From positions 1 to 64,000 of the forward strand of contig NZ_JAGGKE010000012.1 of assembly GCF_017873555.1 (NCBI RefSeq): 64,000 nt of DNA, written 5' to 3'. Each line of letters starts with the position of its first letter. Positions within the stretch are counted from its first letter, which is position 1. The notes under the pieces were generated by a model. That model was not told the DNA's origin. It searched no databases and saw nothing but the letters and a program-made list of their open reading frames with translations. Positions 28,522 to 36,360 of the stretch are shown in pieces. Both the position numbers and the translations under genes were made by a program. The stretch comes from Halorubrum trapanicum (GTDB lineage Archaea > Halobacteriota > Halobacteria > Halobacteriales > Haloferacaceae).

Positions 28522-29157
28522 TCAATCACCTTTCGCGGAATTAGCATTTGCCGTACAGCCGCACCCGCGCTGTCGAATCAGTTCAACGACCGGTGCGTCG
28601 GAGCCACAGTTCGGGCACACGGCGCGCACGTCAACAAGTACGTCATAATTGTCTCTATCTAGCTCGTCCGTGTTCGCGAGTGATGAAATGGCTGACTCGG
28701 CGACCGCTGCGACACGCCCCTGGAGTTTTTCGATAGTCTCAACTTTGCGGTCGGCCATATTGTCGTCTGCTTTCGGGAGGCTCGCCTTCCGCTCTTTCGT
28801 GAGGTACGTATGGATCGCTTGGTGAGTGACGAAATCTCCAGTGAGTTTGTCGACGTCGATACCTTCACGTTCAAGACGGCGGCGGACGCGTGTCGTCGAC
28901 GATTCTGACTCACCTCGCAACGCGTCATATATGCTTGACACGTCGGCACTAACTGACGAGACATTAACGTTACGGAGGGCTGTCTCCAAAACCGATTCAT
29001 TGAACTCATCGGCAAGGTCTCGTAGACTCGTCCGCTCCCCTGTCTCACCGGTCCACGCGGCCTCCAAGCTTTCGCCCATCCCATCAAGATCGTACTCCTG
29101 AATTACTCGCGCAACTTTCGTGTTTGTCTCACTCGCTTCGGAGGTCATATCAGGCAT
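28522..29157 (-). CDS. rdfA: Rod-determining factor RdfA
   Basis: 211 residues matching the haloarchaeal RdfA family. The N-terminal region has VARVIQEYDLDGMGESLEAAW. An HTH-like middle (SLRDLADEFNESVLETAL) is followed by a C-terminal zinc-binding part with CPNC and CGC. RdfA is needed for rod-shaped cells in Haloferax volcanii; its mechanism is not settled. It lies 205 bases downstream of the SMC-related gene on the same strand, the pairing known for this family. Confidence 0.8.
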   Translation of the reverse strand: MPDMTSEASETNTKVARVIQEYDLDGMGESLEAAWTGETGERTSLRDLADEFNESVLETALRNVNVSSVSADVSSIYDALRGESESSTTRVRRRLEREGIDVDKLTGDFVTHQAIHTYLTKERKASLPKADDNMADRKVETIEKLQGRVAAVAESAISSLANTDELDRDNYDVLVDVRAVCPNCGSDAPVVELIRQRGCGCTANANSAKGD

Positions 29158-29362
29158 TTGGTCCCTGGTATTACAAAATCATCGGTGTCAAGTACACCAA
29201 CCCCATTCGTAATTGGATATCTCTCATCGCACTCGATAATATACACTCCGTTTAACTACCACTTTCAAATACTGTTTTGATTATTGAAACTTCGGGAATG
29301 GTGCTGTGCCGAATCACGCACGTCTCCAACAGGGGTTGGACCCTTCAGGCTGATACGGCCGA

Positions 29363-31291
29363 TCAGTCAATGCTCTCTGTATAGGCGTACTCTTCAGGGA
29401 GGGCATTGGCGTCCTCCGGTAGGAGTGCTGTAACCAAGTAATCGGCGTGCGTCCGAAAGTAGTCGACAACACGCGCGATTCGATCCGAGTCGATTGCCTC
29501 AAGCGAGTCGAGTAAGACGAACGGAACCGTTTCGTAGACGTCGTGGACGAGGTACCCCGCGAGCGCGAACACAAGTCCCGTTACCTCGCGCTCACTCTCC
29601 GAGAGGTGATCAACCGTGTCCTCGTAGGCCGTCCCGTCAGATGACGACCGGACGATATGTAGTTCGAACCGAGTTCGGGTAACCTTACGGCGACCTTCGC
29701 GGACCTCCGTTTCCCGGCGCTCGATCCAGATACGGTCGAGATTTTCGTACTCCAGAATCTCGAGCACGGTTTCCATGTGTTCGTTGAACTCCTCAACGGC
29801 GGTTTCCTCGATCCGGTCAACGCGCGTCCGCAGTTCCGTCAACCGACTAGCGAGTTCCTCGCGCTCCGATTTCAGCTCTTCGCGGCGCTCGATCGCGGCC
29901 TCCCGTTTGTCAATTTCGTCGTCAATCTCCTCAATCTCATCTTTGAACCGCTCAATCCGAAGTTCGATCTCGTTTGCCTCACGATGAAGCTTGATCGACT
30001 CGTCGTACCCCTCGACATCGATCGACTCGGCGTCTTGTTCGAGCTCTTCGATCTCCTCTTGTTTCGACTCGATCTGATCTTCTAAGTCCGCGATTCGCGA
30101 CTCAGTCGACTCAATCTCTGTCTCAACCGCAGTAAGCCGCTCCTGAGCGCGCTCGATCTCACGTTCGGCTTCACGGATCGACGACTGCTGGTCAGTAAGC
30201 TCTTGGATCTTCGCACGGATCTCACTGCGCTCATCAAGCTTATCTGAGCGGAGTTCCCGGAGCCGATCGAGGGTTGCCTCGATCTGGTCTGTCCCAACCT
30301 CGGACCCGCAGGTCCAACAGACTGTCTGGCCATCTGCGTTCAGCGCATCGGTCGGATCGTCGCTAGGCGTCCCCTCATAAATCTCGATTCCAGAGCCATC
30401 AATCAGATCCTCGTTAAAATTGATGACGCTGCCGAGTTCGTTTATATCATCGTCAAGGGAGCGCTTCCGACCGCGCAGCTCGTCGATACGGCCGGCGAGC
30501 CGGTCCGCATTCTCGTCTGGCTTTTCCGCATTTTCGATGGTCTCATGAAGCTCCTCACGCTCCGCCTTTAGCTCTGAGAGCGTCGAGCGCTCGGTTTCGA
30601 GGTCGAATTCGATATTATCGAGTTTGGAGCGGGCATCGCGGACTCGCTGAAACGCATTCTCGAGTTCCTGCTTACGCGTCTGGCTCTCTTCAATGCCGGT
30701 GTCGAGTTCATCGAGTTCGTCGTTGACGGATTCGAGTTCTTCTCTGGCGGCCTCTAGACTTTCGACCTTCTCCCTCCGATCTGTTTCGAGGTCGGATAAG
30801 TCCCGTTCGAGACTGTCGAGTTTTTCAATTTCAGACTCCAACTCCTCCCGTTCGCGCTTACACTCGCGGATTTCCGCTTCGATCGAGTCGATATCGATCG
30901 GACGCATAATGATCTCGCGGAGGTCGTCGCCGCGCGCCACCGCTTGGCGAGCCTCGTTGTTTTCCAACAGGAACGCGAACAAGTCGGCTAGTTCCGGATC
31001 GTCAAGATACGGATCCCCGTCGAAACTGACCGAGTCCCCACGGCGCTGTAGCGTACGCGTGTACGTCTCATCGTCCAGTACGAGGGTCACTTCGCCCTTC
31101 TCAGCGTCCCCCTTCAGCGAACTCTGCCGGCTACCGAGTCCGGCCATCAACGCCTGTAGGAAGGATGTCCGGTTGGTCGCGTTTCGTCCGGTCAAAATCG
31201 AGACGCCCTCGGGGAGCGTCACCGACGCTTCGTCGATTCCACCGATGTTCCGAACATCGACCTGGGCGACGGGTTTCGACTCCTGTGCCAT
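29363..31291 (-). CDS. Archaea-specific SMC-related ATPase (Sph family)
   Basis: A 642-residue Rad50/SMC-like protein. The N-terminal ATP-binding motif is TGRNATNRTSFLQAL (~33-48), the Sph variant of Walker A that lacks the usual GKS/T. Long coiled coils flank a zinc-hook-like CWTC (~324-327). The C-terminal Walker B region is FVLLDSLEAID (~585-595). Sph proteins are found throughout haloarchaea and this one is paired with RdfA, suggesting a role in shape control or chromosome organisation. Confidence 0.85.
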   Translation of the reverse strand: MAQESKPVAQVDVRNIGGIDEASVTLPEGVSILTGRNATNRTSFLQALMAGLGSRQSSLKGDAEKGEVTLVLDDETYTRTLQRRGDSVSFDGDPYLDDPELADLFAFLLENNEARQAVARGDDLREIIMRPIDIDSIEAEIRECKREREELESEIEKLDSLERDLSDLETDRREKVESLEAAREELESVNDELDELDTGIEESQTRKQELENAFQRVRDARSKLDNIEFDLETERSTLSELKAEREELHETIENAEKPDENADRLAGRIDELRGRKRSLDDDINELGSVINFNEDLIDGSGIEIYEGTPSDDPTDALNADGQTVCWTCGSEVGTDQIEATLDRLRELRSDKLDERSEIRAKIQELTDQQSSIREAEREIERAQERLTAVETEIESTESRIADLEDQIESKQEEIEELEQDAESIDVEGYDESIKLHREANEIELRIERFKDEIEEIDDEIDKREAAIERREELKSEREELASRLTELRTRVDRIEETAVEEFNEHMETVLEILEYENLDRIWIERRETEVREGRRKVTRTRFELHIVRSSSDGTAYEDTVDHLSESEREVTGLVFALAGYLVHDVYETVPFVLLDSLEAIDSDRIARVVDYFRTHADYLVTALLPEDANALPEEYAYTESID

Positions 31292-31619
31292 CGATATGAT
31301 CGAAAAACTCCGTTTGAAGGGTTAAATCTATCCTTCGAATACCTGATCTATCCGAATGACCGAATTCCGTGCGAAGCCGAATCACCACTTTCAGTGGTGC
31401 TCGGATCGACGCGATGAAAATATATGAAAATTGGTGTGTTTGATGTTTTCTTTTATTTCATACATATCAAGCGGCGTTCCGAATCTGGTGTTGAGGTGTT
31501 GGATTCAGCGGTCTGGATCGTCGCTCTCGTACGCTGTGCGCCACATCGCGTGGACAGCACGGATCACGAGTGACACCTCGGTCACGTCGATACAGGACGG
31601 TTCGGCCGCCGTGGTTCTC
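31292..31619. other. Intergenic region with a hairpin
   Basis: No gene. The palindrome CACCACTTTCAGTGGTG at about 31382-31398 could be a terminator or IS-end hairpin. Around it the sequence is AT-rich and presumably holds the promoter of the SMC-related gene near 31300-31320. Confidence 0.4.
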
Positions 31620-32759
31620 TCACCACGCGCCGTCGATCGCGCGCTGGTACGCGGTCTCCGCCTGCGCCGCGATCGCGTCCCAGTCGTACTGCTCGGCGTG
31701 CTCGGCGGGTGCCGTGGGCGGTCGGGCGCCGCCCAGCGCGGCGTCGAGTCGCTCCGCGAGCGCGTCAGCCGTCGGCGCGACGCAGAAGCCCGCGTCGGCG
31801 ATCACCTCGTCGGCGGCCGACTCCGGATGGTCGGCCGCGATCACGGTACAGTCCGCGGCCATCGCCTCCAAGAAGGTGATCCCGAACCCCTCGCGGGTGC
31901 TCGGCGACGCGAAGACGTCGGCGGCCCGCATGTGGCCGAGCACGTCCTCGTAGTCGTCGAGAAAGCCCAGCATCTCGACGCGGTCCGCGTGTGCGAGCTC
32001 AGTGTGCTTCGCTTCGAGCCGGTCGCTCTCGGGCCCGTCGCCGATGATCCCGAGGGTGGCGTCGTGGTCGGCGGCGACCGCGTCGAACGCCTCCAAGAGT
32101 ACGTCGACGTTCTTGTGTTCGATCAGTCGGCCCGCAAACAGTACGTCGTACCCCTGATCGGGACGCGGCGCGGTGCGGACCTGCTCGACGTCGATCCCGT
32201 TCGGGACGATCTCGATGTCGTCGCGGTCGGGGCCGATCGCGGCGAGCCGATCGGCCGTGATCGCCGAGATCGCCGTCGGGTGTTGGGGGGTGTGCGCGGT
32301 GACGCGCTCGGTGACCTTTCCAAAGGGCGCGAGACGTCCCAGATACTCCTCCCAGTAGTCGCCCCACACCTCGTGCCAGGTCGTGACGACGGGCGTGTCC
32401 GTCCGGAGGCTCGCGAGTTTCGTCGACAGCACCGGAAAGTACGGAAAGACGCTGGCGACGACCACGTCGTGTTCGTCGTTCCGGAGACGTCTGCGGAGCG
32501 GTGGGAGCGCCCGGGCCGCGAAGTCGAGCGCCTCCGTGATCGAGCGCCGGTCCTCGGCGTACAGGTCCGCCTCGGGCGCGACCGCGCGAAGCGTCATCCC
32601 CTCGTGGGTGATCTCTTCGGGTCCGTCCCAGAAGTGACGACTGTAGAGCGTGACCTCGTGGCCCCGATCGGCAAGACGGGTGCCGATCTCGTGGATGCGC
32701 TTTTCAGCGCCGCCGGTAACAAAGGGGTAGCAGACGTTCGAGACGAAGGCGATACGCAT
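31620..32759 (-). CDS. Family 4 glycosyltransferase
   Basis: A 379-residue retaining GT-B transferase, cytoplasmic or membrane-associated. The N-terminal GGAEKRIHEIG loop binds the acceptor/donor. The C-terminal domain has LFAGRLIEHKNVDVLLEAF and the EX7E motif in STREGFGITFLEAMA (~296). The ATG at 32759 is preferred to TTG 32765. It forms the left flank of the surface-glycan island and is separate from the plus-strand operon. Confidence 0.85.
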   Translation of the reverse strand: MRIAFVSNVCYPFVTGGAEKRIHEIGTRLADRGHEVTLYSRHFWDGPEEITHEGMTLRAVAPEADLYAEDRRSITEALDFAARALPPLRRRLRNDEHDVVVASVFPYFPVLSTKLASLRTDTPVVTTWHEVWGDYWEEYLGRLAPFGKVTERVTAHTPQHPTAISAITADRLAAIGPDRDDIEIVPNGIDVEQVRTAPRPDQGYDVLFAGRLIEHKNVDVLLEAFDAVAADHDATLGIIGDGPESDRLEAKHTELAHADRVEMLGFLDDYEDVLGHMRAADVFASPSTREGFGITFLEAMAADCTVIAADHPESAADEVIADAGFCVAPTADALAERLDAALGGARPPTAPAEHAEQYDWDAIAAQAETAYQRAIDGAW

Positions 32760-32856
32760 TGTCAACTGACTGTATAGTCTCGCGGCGGCGTCTTGAACAC
32801 GGCGCTTCGAGCGTCTCTTTCAGTTCGCGGATTAACTGAATGGTTCTCAGCCGTCG

Positions 32857-33261
32857 CTAGTCGCGTGACGGTATCGAGCGCGTCGAAGTCGTCGTCGACG
32901 AGTACAGGTACTCGATGTCCTCTCGCTCCATGTAGGCGGCGATGGTCGCATCTCCGAACGCGAGCCCACCGTAGGCCTCAAAGAGCTCCACCGCGCGATG
33001 GAAGTCCTTCTGGGCGGAGTGGACCTCCTCGAAGCCCGCAGAGTCCGAGAGGCGATCGCGGAGATCGACCGCGATATCGTGACGTTGTCGCTCGTGAATC
33101 CTGTTCAGGGATTCCAGCAGCACGTAGTTCGTGACCCGAGCAGTCGGAGGGTCACCCCGGTCGTTCGCGTGGACGATGTCCACCGCCCGTTCGTTGCGGC
33201 TGCCGTGGCTCGTGTCCTTGTAGTCGATGAGGACGTTCGAATCGACGACGGCAACCGCCAT
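32857..33261 (-). pseudogene. vapC: VapC-type PIN toxin with C-terminal frameshift
   Basis: PIN-domain RNase toxin. Active-site acidic residues D7 (VVDSNVLID), E50 (LLESL) and the D of FGDATIAAY are present. At ~32895-32902 one T appears to be missing (expected YSFDDDFDA). The frame then reads YSSTTTSTR and loses the last acidic cluster. In the other frame the text continues as DDDFDALDTVTRLATAEN. It is probably inactive. The antitoxin gene is directly upstream with no gap. Confidence 0.7.
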
Positions 33262-33534
33262 TCAGCGGTTCTCCGTGAACGCGGGGTCTCCCTCGTGGCC
33301 GGCGAGGTCGTGGGTTTCGAGACCGTCACCGCCCATCGGGGCCTTCGCGTCGTCGTCCTCGAACGCGCCGTAGCGCTGTCGGACGACCTCGACGGTGAGA
33401 TCCCGGTCCTCGGTGACGTTCCAGCGGAGCTTGTCGCCGGCCTCGATGTCGAGCCGTCGCCGGAGTGCCGCCGGGACCGTGACCATCCCCTGATCGTTGA
33501 CCGTGGTTTCTTCGAGAGGGCTTTCGGTCGCCAT
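33262..33534 (-). CDS. vapB: SpoVT/AbrB-type antitoxin of the PIN toxin
   Basis: A 90-residue protein with an AbrB swapped-hairpin DNA-binding fold (VNDQGMVTVPAALRRRLDIEAGDKLRW) and a charged toxin-binding tail. The ATG at 33534 gives the usual short N-terminus. Its stop abuts the toxin start. It remains intact although the toxin is frameshifted. Confidence 0.78.
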   Translation of the reverse strand: MATESPLEETTVNDQGMVTVPAALRRRLDIEAGDKLRWNVTEDRDLTVEVVRQRYGAFEDDDAKAPMGGDGLETHDLAGHEGDPAFTENR

Positions 33535-33661
33535 GTGCGGTAGTACCCGCCGTATCGGGTTACTGTTACGCCACATATCCTCGGAGAGGAAGAGCTCCCG
33601 GATCCTCATATCTCATATTTCCAGCGCGATGGACATATCTTCTATCGCTTCGTAACGGGGG

Positions 33662-34185
33662 ATGACCGACGACACCGATCGGGACGACGGACCGGACCGC
33701 GCGTCGATGACCCGCGGAGAGCGGGTTCGCGCGGCGGCGCGCACCCTCCGGAAACCGCGGAGCGCATCGTGGATCGCGGACCAAACGGACGCCACAGTGA
33801 AGACCGCCCAGAAGTACCTCGACCAGCTCGTCGAGGACAGCGTCCGCCGGACGGTCGAGCAGGGCGATCGGACGCTGTACTGTGTCGATCGACTGGTGGC
33901 GTCCTACCGCGAGGTCGCCGCCCTCCAGCGTGAACACGACCGCGAGGAGCTCACAACCGCGCTCGCGTCGATGCGCGAGACGGTGACGGAGTGGATGGAG
34001 ACGTACGACGTCGAGACGCCGGGGGAACTCCGAGGGCCATCGCCGACCTCGAGGACGCCGCCGAGATCGAGCGGCGGCGTGACATTGCCAGCGAGTGGGA
34101 GCACCTCGCCGACCGCATTCCGGTCGTTCGGGCGGCGCTCAACGAGTACGAGTGGGCCATCGAGCGCGACGCCCGCTCCGCCTGA
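33662..34185 (+). pseudogene. Winged-helix (DUF7342-like) protein with a frameshift
   Basis: Residues 1-124 encode a winged-helix protein (SASWIADQTDATVKTAQKYLDQLVED) of a family common in haloarchaea. At about 34034 the frame breaks after ETPGELR. One frame over, the family's continuation is plain: IADLEDAAEIERRRDIASEWEHLADRIPVVRAALNEYEW, ending at 34185. A single missing base explains it. The unshifted reading continues openly into the next gene, giving a false fusion. Confidence 0.72.
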
Positions 34186-34195
34186 GACAGATGGG

Positions 34196-34474
34196 GTGGC
34201 CGAAACGATCGACACGTCGGTGTACGAGGGGCTGCGGGACGTGCTCCGGCGACAGCCCGCCGTCACGACCGTCACCTACCGACCGAACAGCATCGTCAAC
34301 TGCGGGTGGCACCGCGACGACGACGACCATCCGGAACTCGGGTCGGTACACTTCCAGTACGAGGGTCCCAGTCCAGACGAGCGCGGCCGCAAACCCGCGC
34401 GGTTCGCGAAGTCGATGCCGACGGAGATCCTGTGGAGCGCGCTCGACGAACTGTGCCGAGAGCAACTCGGGTAG
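34196..34474 (+). CDS. Small unrecognised protein paired with the winged-helix gene
   Basis: 92 residues from a GTG start. The N-terminal helix is SVYEGLRDVLRRQPAVTTVTYRP, followed by mixed beta strands (GSVHFQYEGPSPDE) and a C-terminal helix (MPTEILWSALDELCREQLG). I do not know the function. Position 10 bases after the winged-helix gene suggests a two-gene unit. Confidence 0.6.
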   Translation: MAETIDTSVYEGLRDVLRRQPAVTTVTYRPNSIVNCGWHRDDDDHPELGSVHFQYEGPSPDERGRKPARFAKSMPTEILWSALDELCREQLG

Positions 34475-34547
34475 TTTCCGTTGCGTTTGAGGTGTTCGTC
34501 GTTCCGGGGCCACCTGCGGCGGAGAACCCGTGAGGACATACGAATCC

Positions 34548-34683
34548 GAAACGGCTGGAGCAGCGGCTCGACATCCGATGGCAGTACGTCAACCGGGCAG
34601 TACAGGGACTCGTCGATGCGGGGTGGATCGAGAAGGCCAATCGCGGGTTGTCTCGGTTCGTGACGGATCCGCGGGACACGTAG
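34548..34683 (+). pseudogene. Fragment of a winged-helix gene
   Basis: One frame reads KRLEQRLDIRWQYVNRAVQGLVDAGWIEKANRGLSRFVTDPRDT and then stops, which is the second half of a wHTH domain. The start is missing. The rest of 34475-34775 shows nothing else recognisable. Confidence 0.5.
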
Positions 34684-34775
34684 GACGGTCGTTTCCGAGG
34701 CGGAAGTTGCCAATTCGATCGCCGTTCTCTCCACTCACGTAACACCTTTATCAGTTCACGTGTTGTGTCGATGCG

Positions 34776-36035
34776 ATGAGTGAGGATCCGAGAAATATCA
34801 TTCTTCTCTCCGCCGACGCGCTCCGTGCGGACCACCTCTCCTCGTACGGCTATCACCGCGAAACCTCGCCCGTTCTCGACGACTTGGCGCAGGAGTCGAT
34901 CCGGTTCGAGAACGCCTACAGCGCGAGCTCGCACACCCGTGAGGCGGTGCCCGCGCTGTTGACGGGCGAGTACCCGGACGTCGCGGTCGACGACGGCTAT
35001 CGACTCGCGACGGAGACGGTGGCGTCGACGCTCTCCGGGGAGGGGTTCGCGACCGCCGGCTTCCACTCGAACCCGTTCGTCTCGCGGGCGTACGGGTTCG
35101 ACGAGGGGTTCGATCACTTCGACGACGACCTCCATCTGGGCCAGCACAAGCTGGTCGCGCTCGCCCAGCGGGCGTTCGACAAGCTCCGGAACCGGCACTA
35201 CGCGCGGGCCGCGGAGATCAACGAGCGGTCGCTGTCGTGGCTGGACTCGCTGGACGACGAGCCGTTCTTCCTGTGGAACCACTACATGGACACCCATGGG
35301 CCCTACGAGCCGCCCGGGGAGTACGCGACGCTGTACGCTGACGAGTCGGTGTCCGGCCGGGAGGCGCAGTCGCTGTACCAGCGAGCGATCACAGACCCGG
35401 CGTCGATCACGGACGACGAGCGCGAGCTGCTGATCGACTTGTACGACGCCGAGATCCGATACAACGACGCGAAGATCGGTGAGTTCTTCGAGGCGCTTCG
35501 GGAGCGTGGGCTGTTGGAAGAGTCGCTTTTGATCGTCACCGCGGACCACGGCGACGCCTTCGGCGAGCACGCTTACTACGAACATCCGCGATACCTCCAC
35601 GATGAGATCACCAAGGTGCCGCTGTACGTGCGGCCGCCCGGGGGGCGTAGTGAGGTTGTAGAGACGCCCGCGAGCACATTGGACGTGGGCGCGACGATCG
35701 AGGCGGCGGTCGGCGTCGAGGCGACGGCCGACGGCGTGTCGCTGGTCGAAGAGCTCGGAGGCGATCGGACGGTCTTCTGTCAGGCACGCGGCGAGGACGA
35801 GCACAGCCACCTGCGGCGGTACGCGTCGCGGACCGCGGAGGGCGCGTGTTTCTGTGAGCGCGATCGGGAGTCGGGGACGATCGAATTCGGGGAGTGTGCG
35901 GGGTCCGCGTTGCGTGAGGAGTTGGAAGCGCACGTCGACGAGCGGGTCCGCGTCGAGAACGGGGAGTCGGTCGGAGACGAGGAAGAGGTCGACGAAGAGA
36001 TCGAACGACGGCTCGACGCGCTGGGATACAAATGA
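34776..36035 (+). CDS. Sulfatase-like alkaline-phosphatase-superfamily enzyme with Thr54
   Basis: 419 residues, with no signal peptide. Metal ligands are visible at the N-terminus (SADALRADH, D14) and in TADHGDAFGEH. In sulfatases the nucleophile is the Cys/Ser nine residues before the LTG motif. Here that place is Thr54 (SHTREAVPALLTG), as in phosphotransferases of the superfamily. It may therefore act on a phosphate or phosphodiester and not a sulfate ester. The C-terminus is ERRLDALGYK, a tail shared with three other proteins here. It is the first gene of a plus-strand glycan run. Confidence 0.8.
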   Translation: MSEDPRNIILLSADALRADHLSSYGYHRETSPVLDDLAQESIRFENAYSASSHTREAVPALLTGEYPDVAVDDGYRLATETVASTLSGEGFATAGFHSNPFVSRAYGFDEGFDHFDDDLHLGQHKLVALAQRAFDKLRNRHYARAAEINERSLSWLDSLDDEPFFLWNHYMDTHGPYEPPGEYATLYADESVSGREAQSLYQRAITDPASITDDERELLIDLYDAEIRYNDAKIGEFFEALRERGLLEESLLIVTADHGDAFGEHAYYEHPRYLHDEITKVPLYVRPPGGRSEVVETPASTLDVGATIEAAVGVEATADGVSLVEELGGDRTVFCQARGEDEHSHLRRYASRTAEGACFCERDRESGTIEFGECAGSALREELEAHVDERVRVENGESVGDEEEVDEEIERRLDALGYK

Positions 36036-36096
36036 GTGAGTCGGGGAACTTCACAGAGACAGGAGTAGACGAAGCACCGAGATGAACAGTCACATG

Positions 36097-36135
36097 AAAT
36101 ATATATGCGACCGGAACACTCGAACGAACGAGTGT
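36097..36135 (+). promoter_or_regulatory. Promoter with palindromic operator before the RHH gene
   Basis: TATA-like AAATATATAT (36097-36106) is followed by the perfect palindrome ACACTCG-AACGAA-CGAGTGT (36116-36135), 11 bases before the ATG at 36147. The palindrome would cover the transcription start, as expected for an autorepressor operator. Confidence 0.65.
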
Positions 36136-36146
36136 GATCACCACAG

Positions 36147-36359
36147 ATGACTGACCTTACCGTTTCTGAGGACCTCGCGAATCGAATCGAAACGCGTGTC
36201 GAACAGACGGAGTTCGAGACCGCCGACGAGTACGCGGAGTTCGTCCTCTCAGAAGTGGTGACGCGCGCCGAACGAGAAACGGATCGGTCCTCAGAGTCGT
36301 CGACTTCCAAAGAAGGTGTCCAAGAGCGACTTGAGTCGCTCGGCTACTTGGAGGAGTAA
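36147..36359 (+). CDS. Small ribbon-helix-helix-like protein with an LGY tail
   Basis: 70 residues. The first ~40 (LTVSEDLANRIETRVEQTEFETADEYAEFVLSEVV) fit a ribbon-helix-helix fold: one strand and two helices. A Ser/Thr/Glu linker follows, and the C-terminus is QERLESLGYLEE, the same RLxxLGY tail found on nearby hydrolases. It ends one base before the GTG of the next sulfatase-like gene. With the operator upstream it is probably an autoregulated repressor of the glycan genes, but DNA binding is inferred. Confidence 0.65.
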   Translation: MTDLTVSEDLANRIETRVEQTEFETADEYAEFVLSEVVTRAERETDRSSESSTSKEGVQERLESLGYLEE

Positions 36360-36360
36360 C

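Noticed and set aside
29777-30085. Plus-strand frame within the SMC-related gene
   Set aside because: It is antisense to coiled-coil sequence and has no start site or domain.
31431-32777. A 448-codon plus-strand frame over the GT4 gene
   Set aside because: It is a shadow of the glycosyltransferase at 31620-32759, which has the EX7E and GGAEK motifs.
33662-34474. A single 270-residue fusion protein
   Set aside because: The middle third is out of frame; the true continuation of the winged-helix family lies one frame over and a separate GTG-started gene follows.
34296-35933. A 545-codon minus-strand frame over the sulfatase-like gene
   Set aside because: Its composition is Arg-rich with no domain, and the plus strand encodes a recognisable enzyme.
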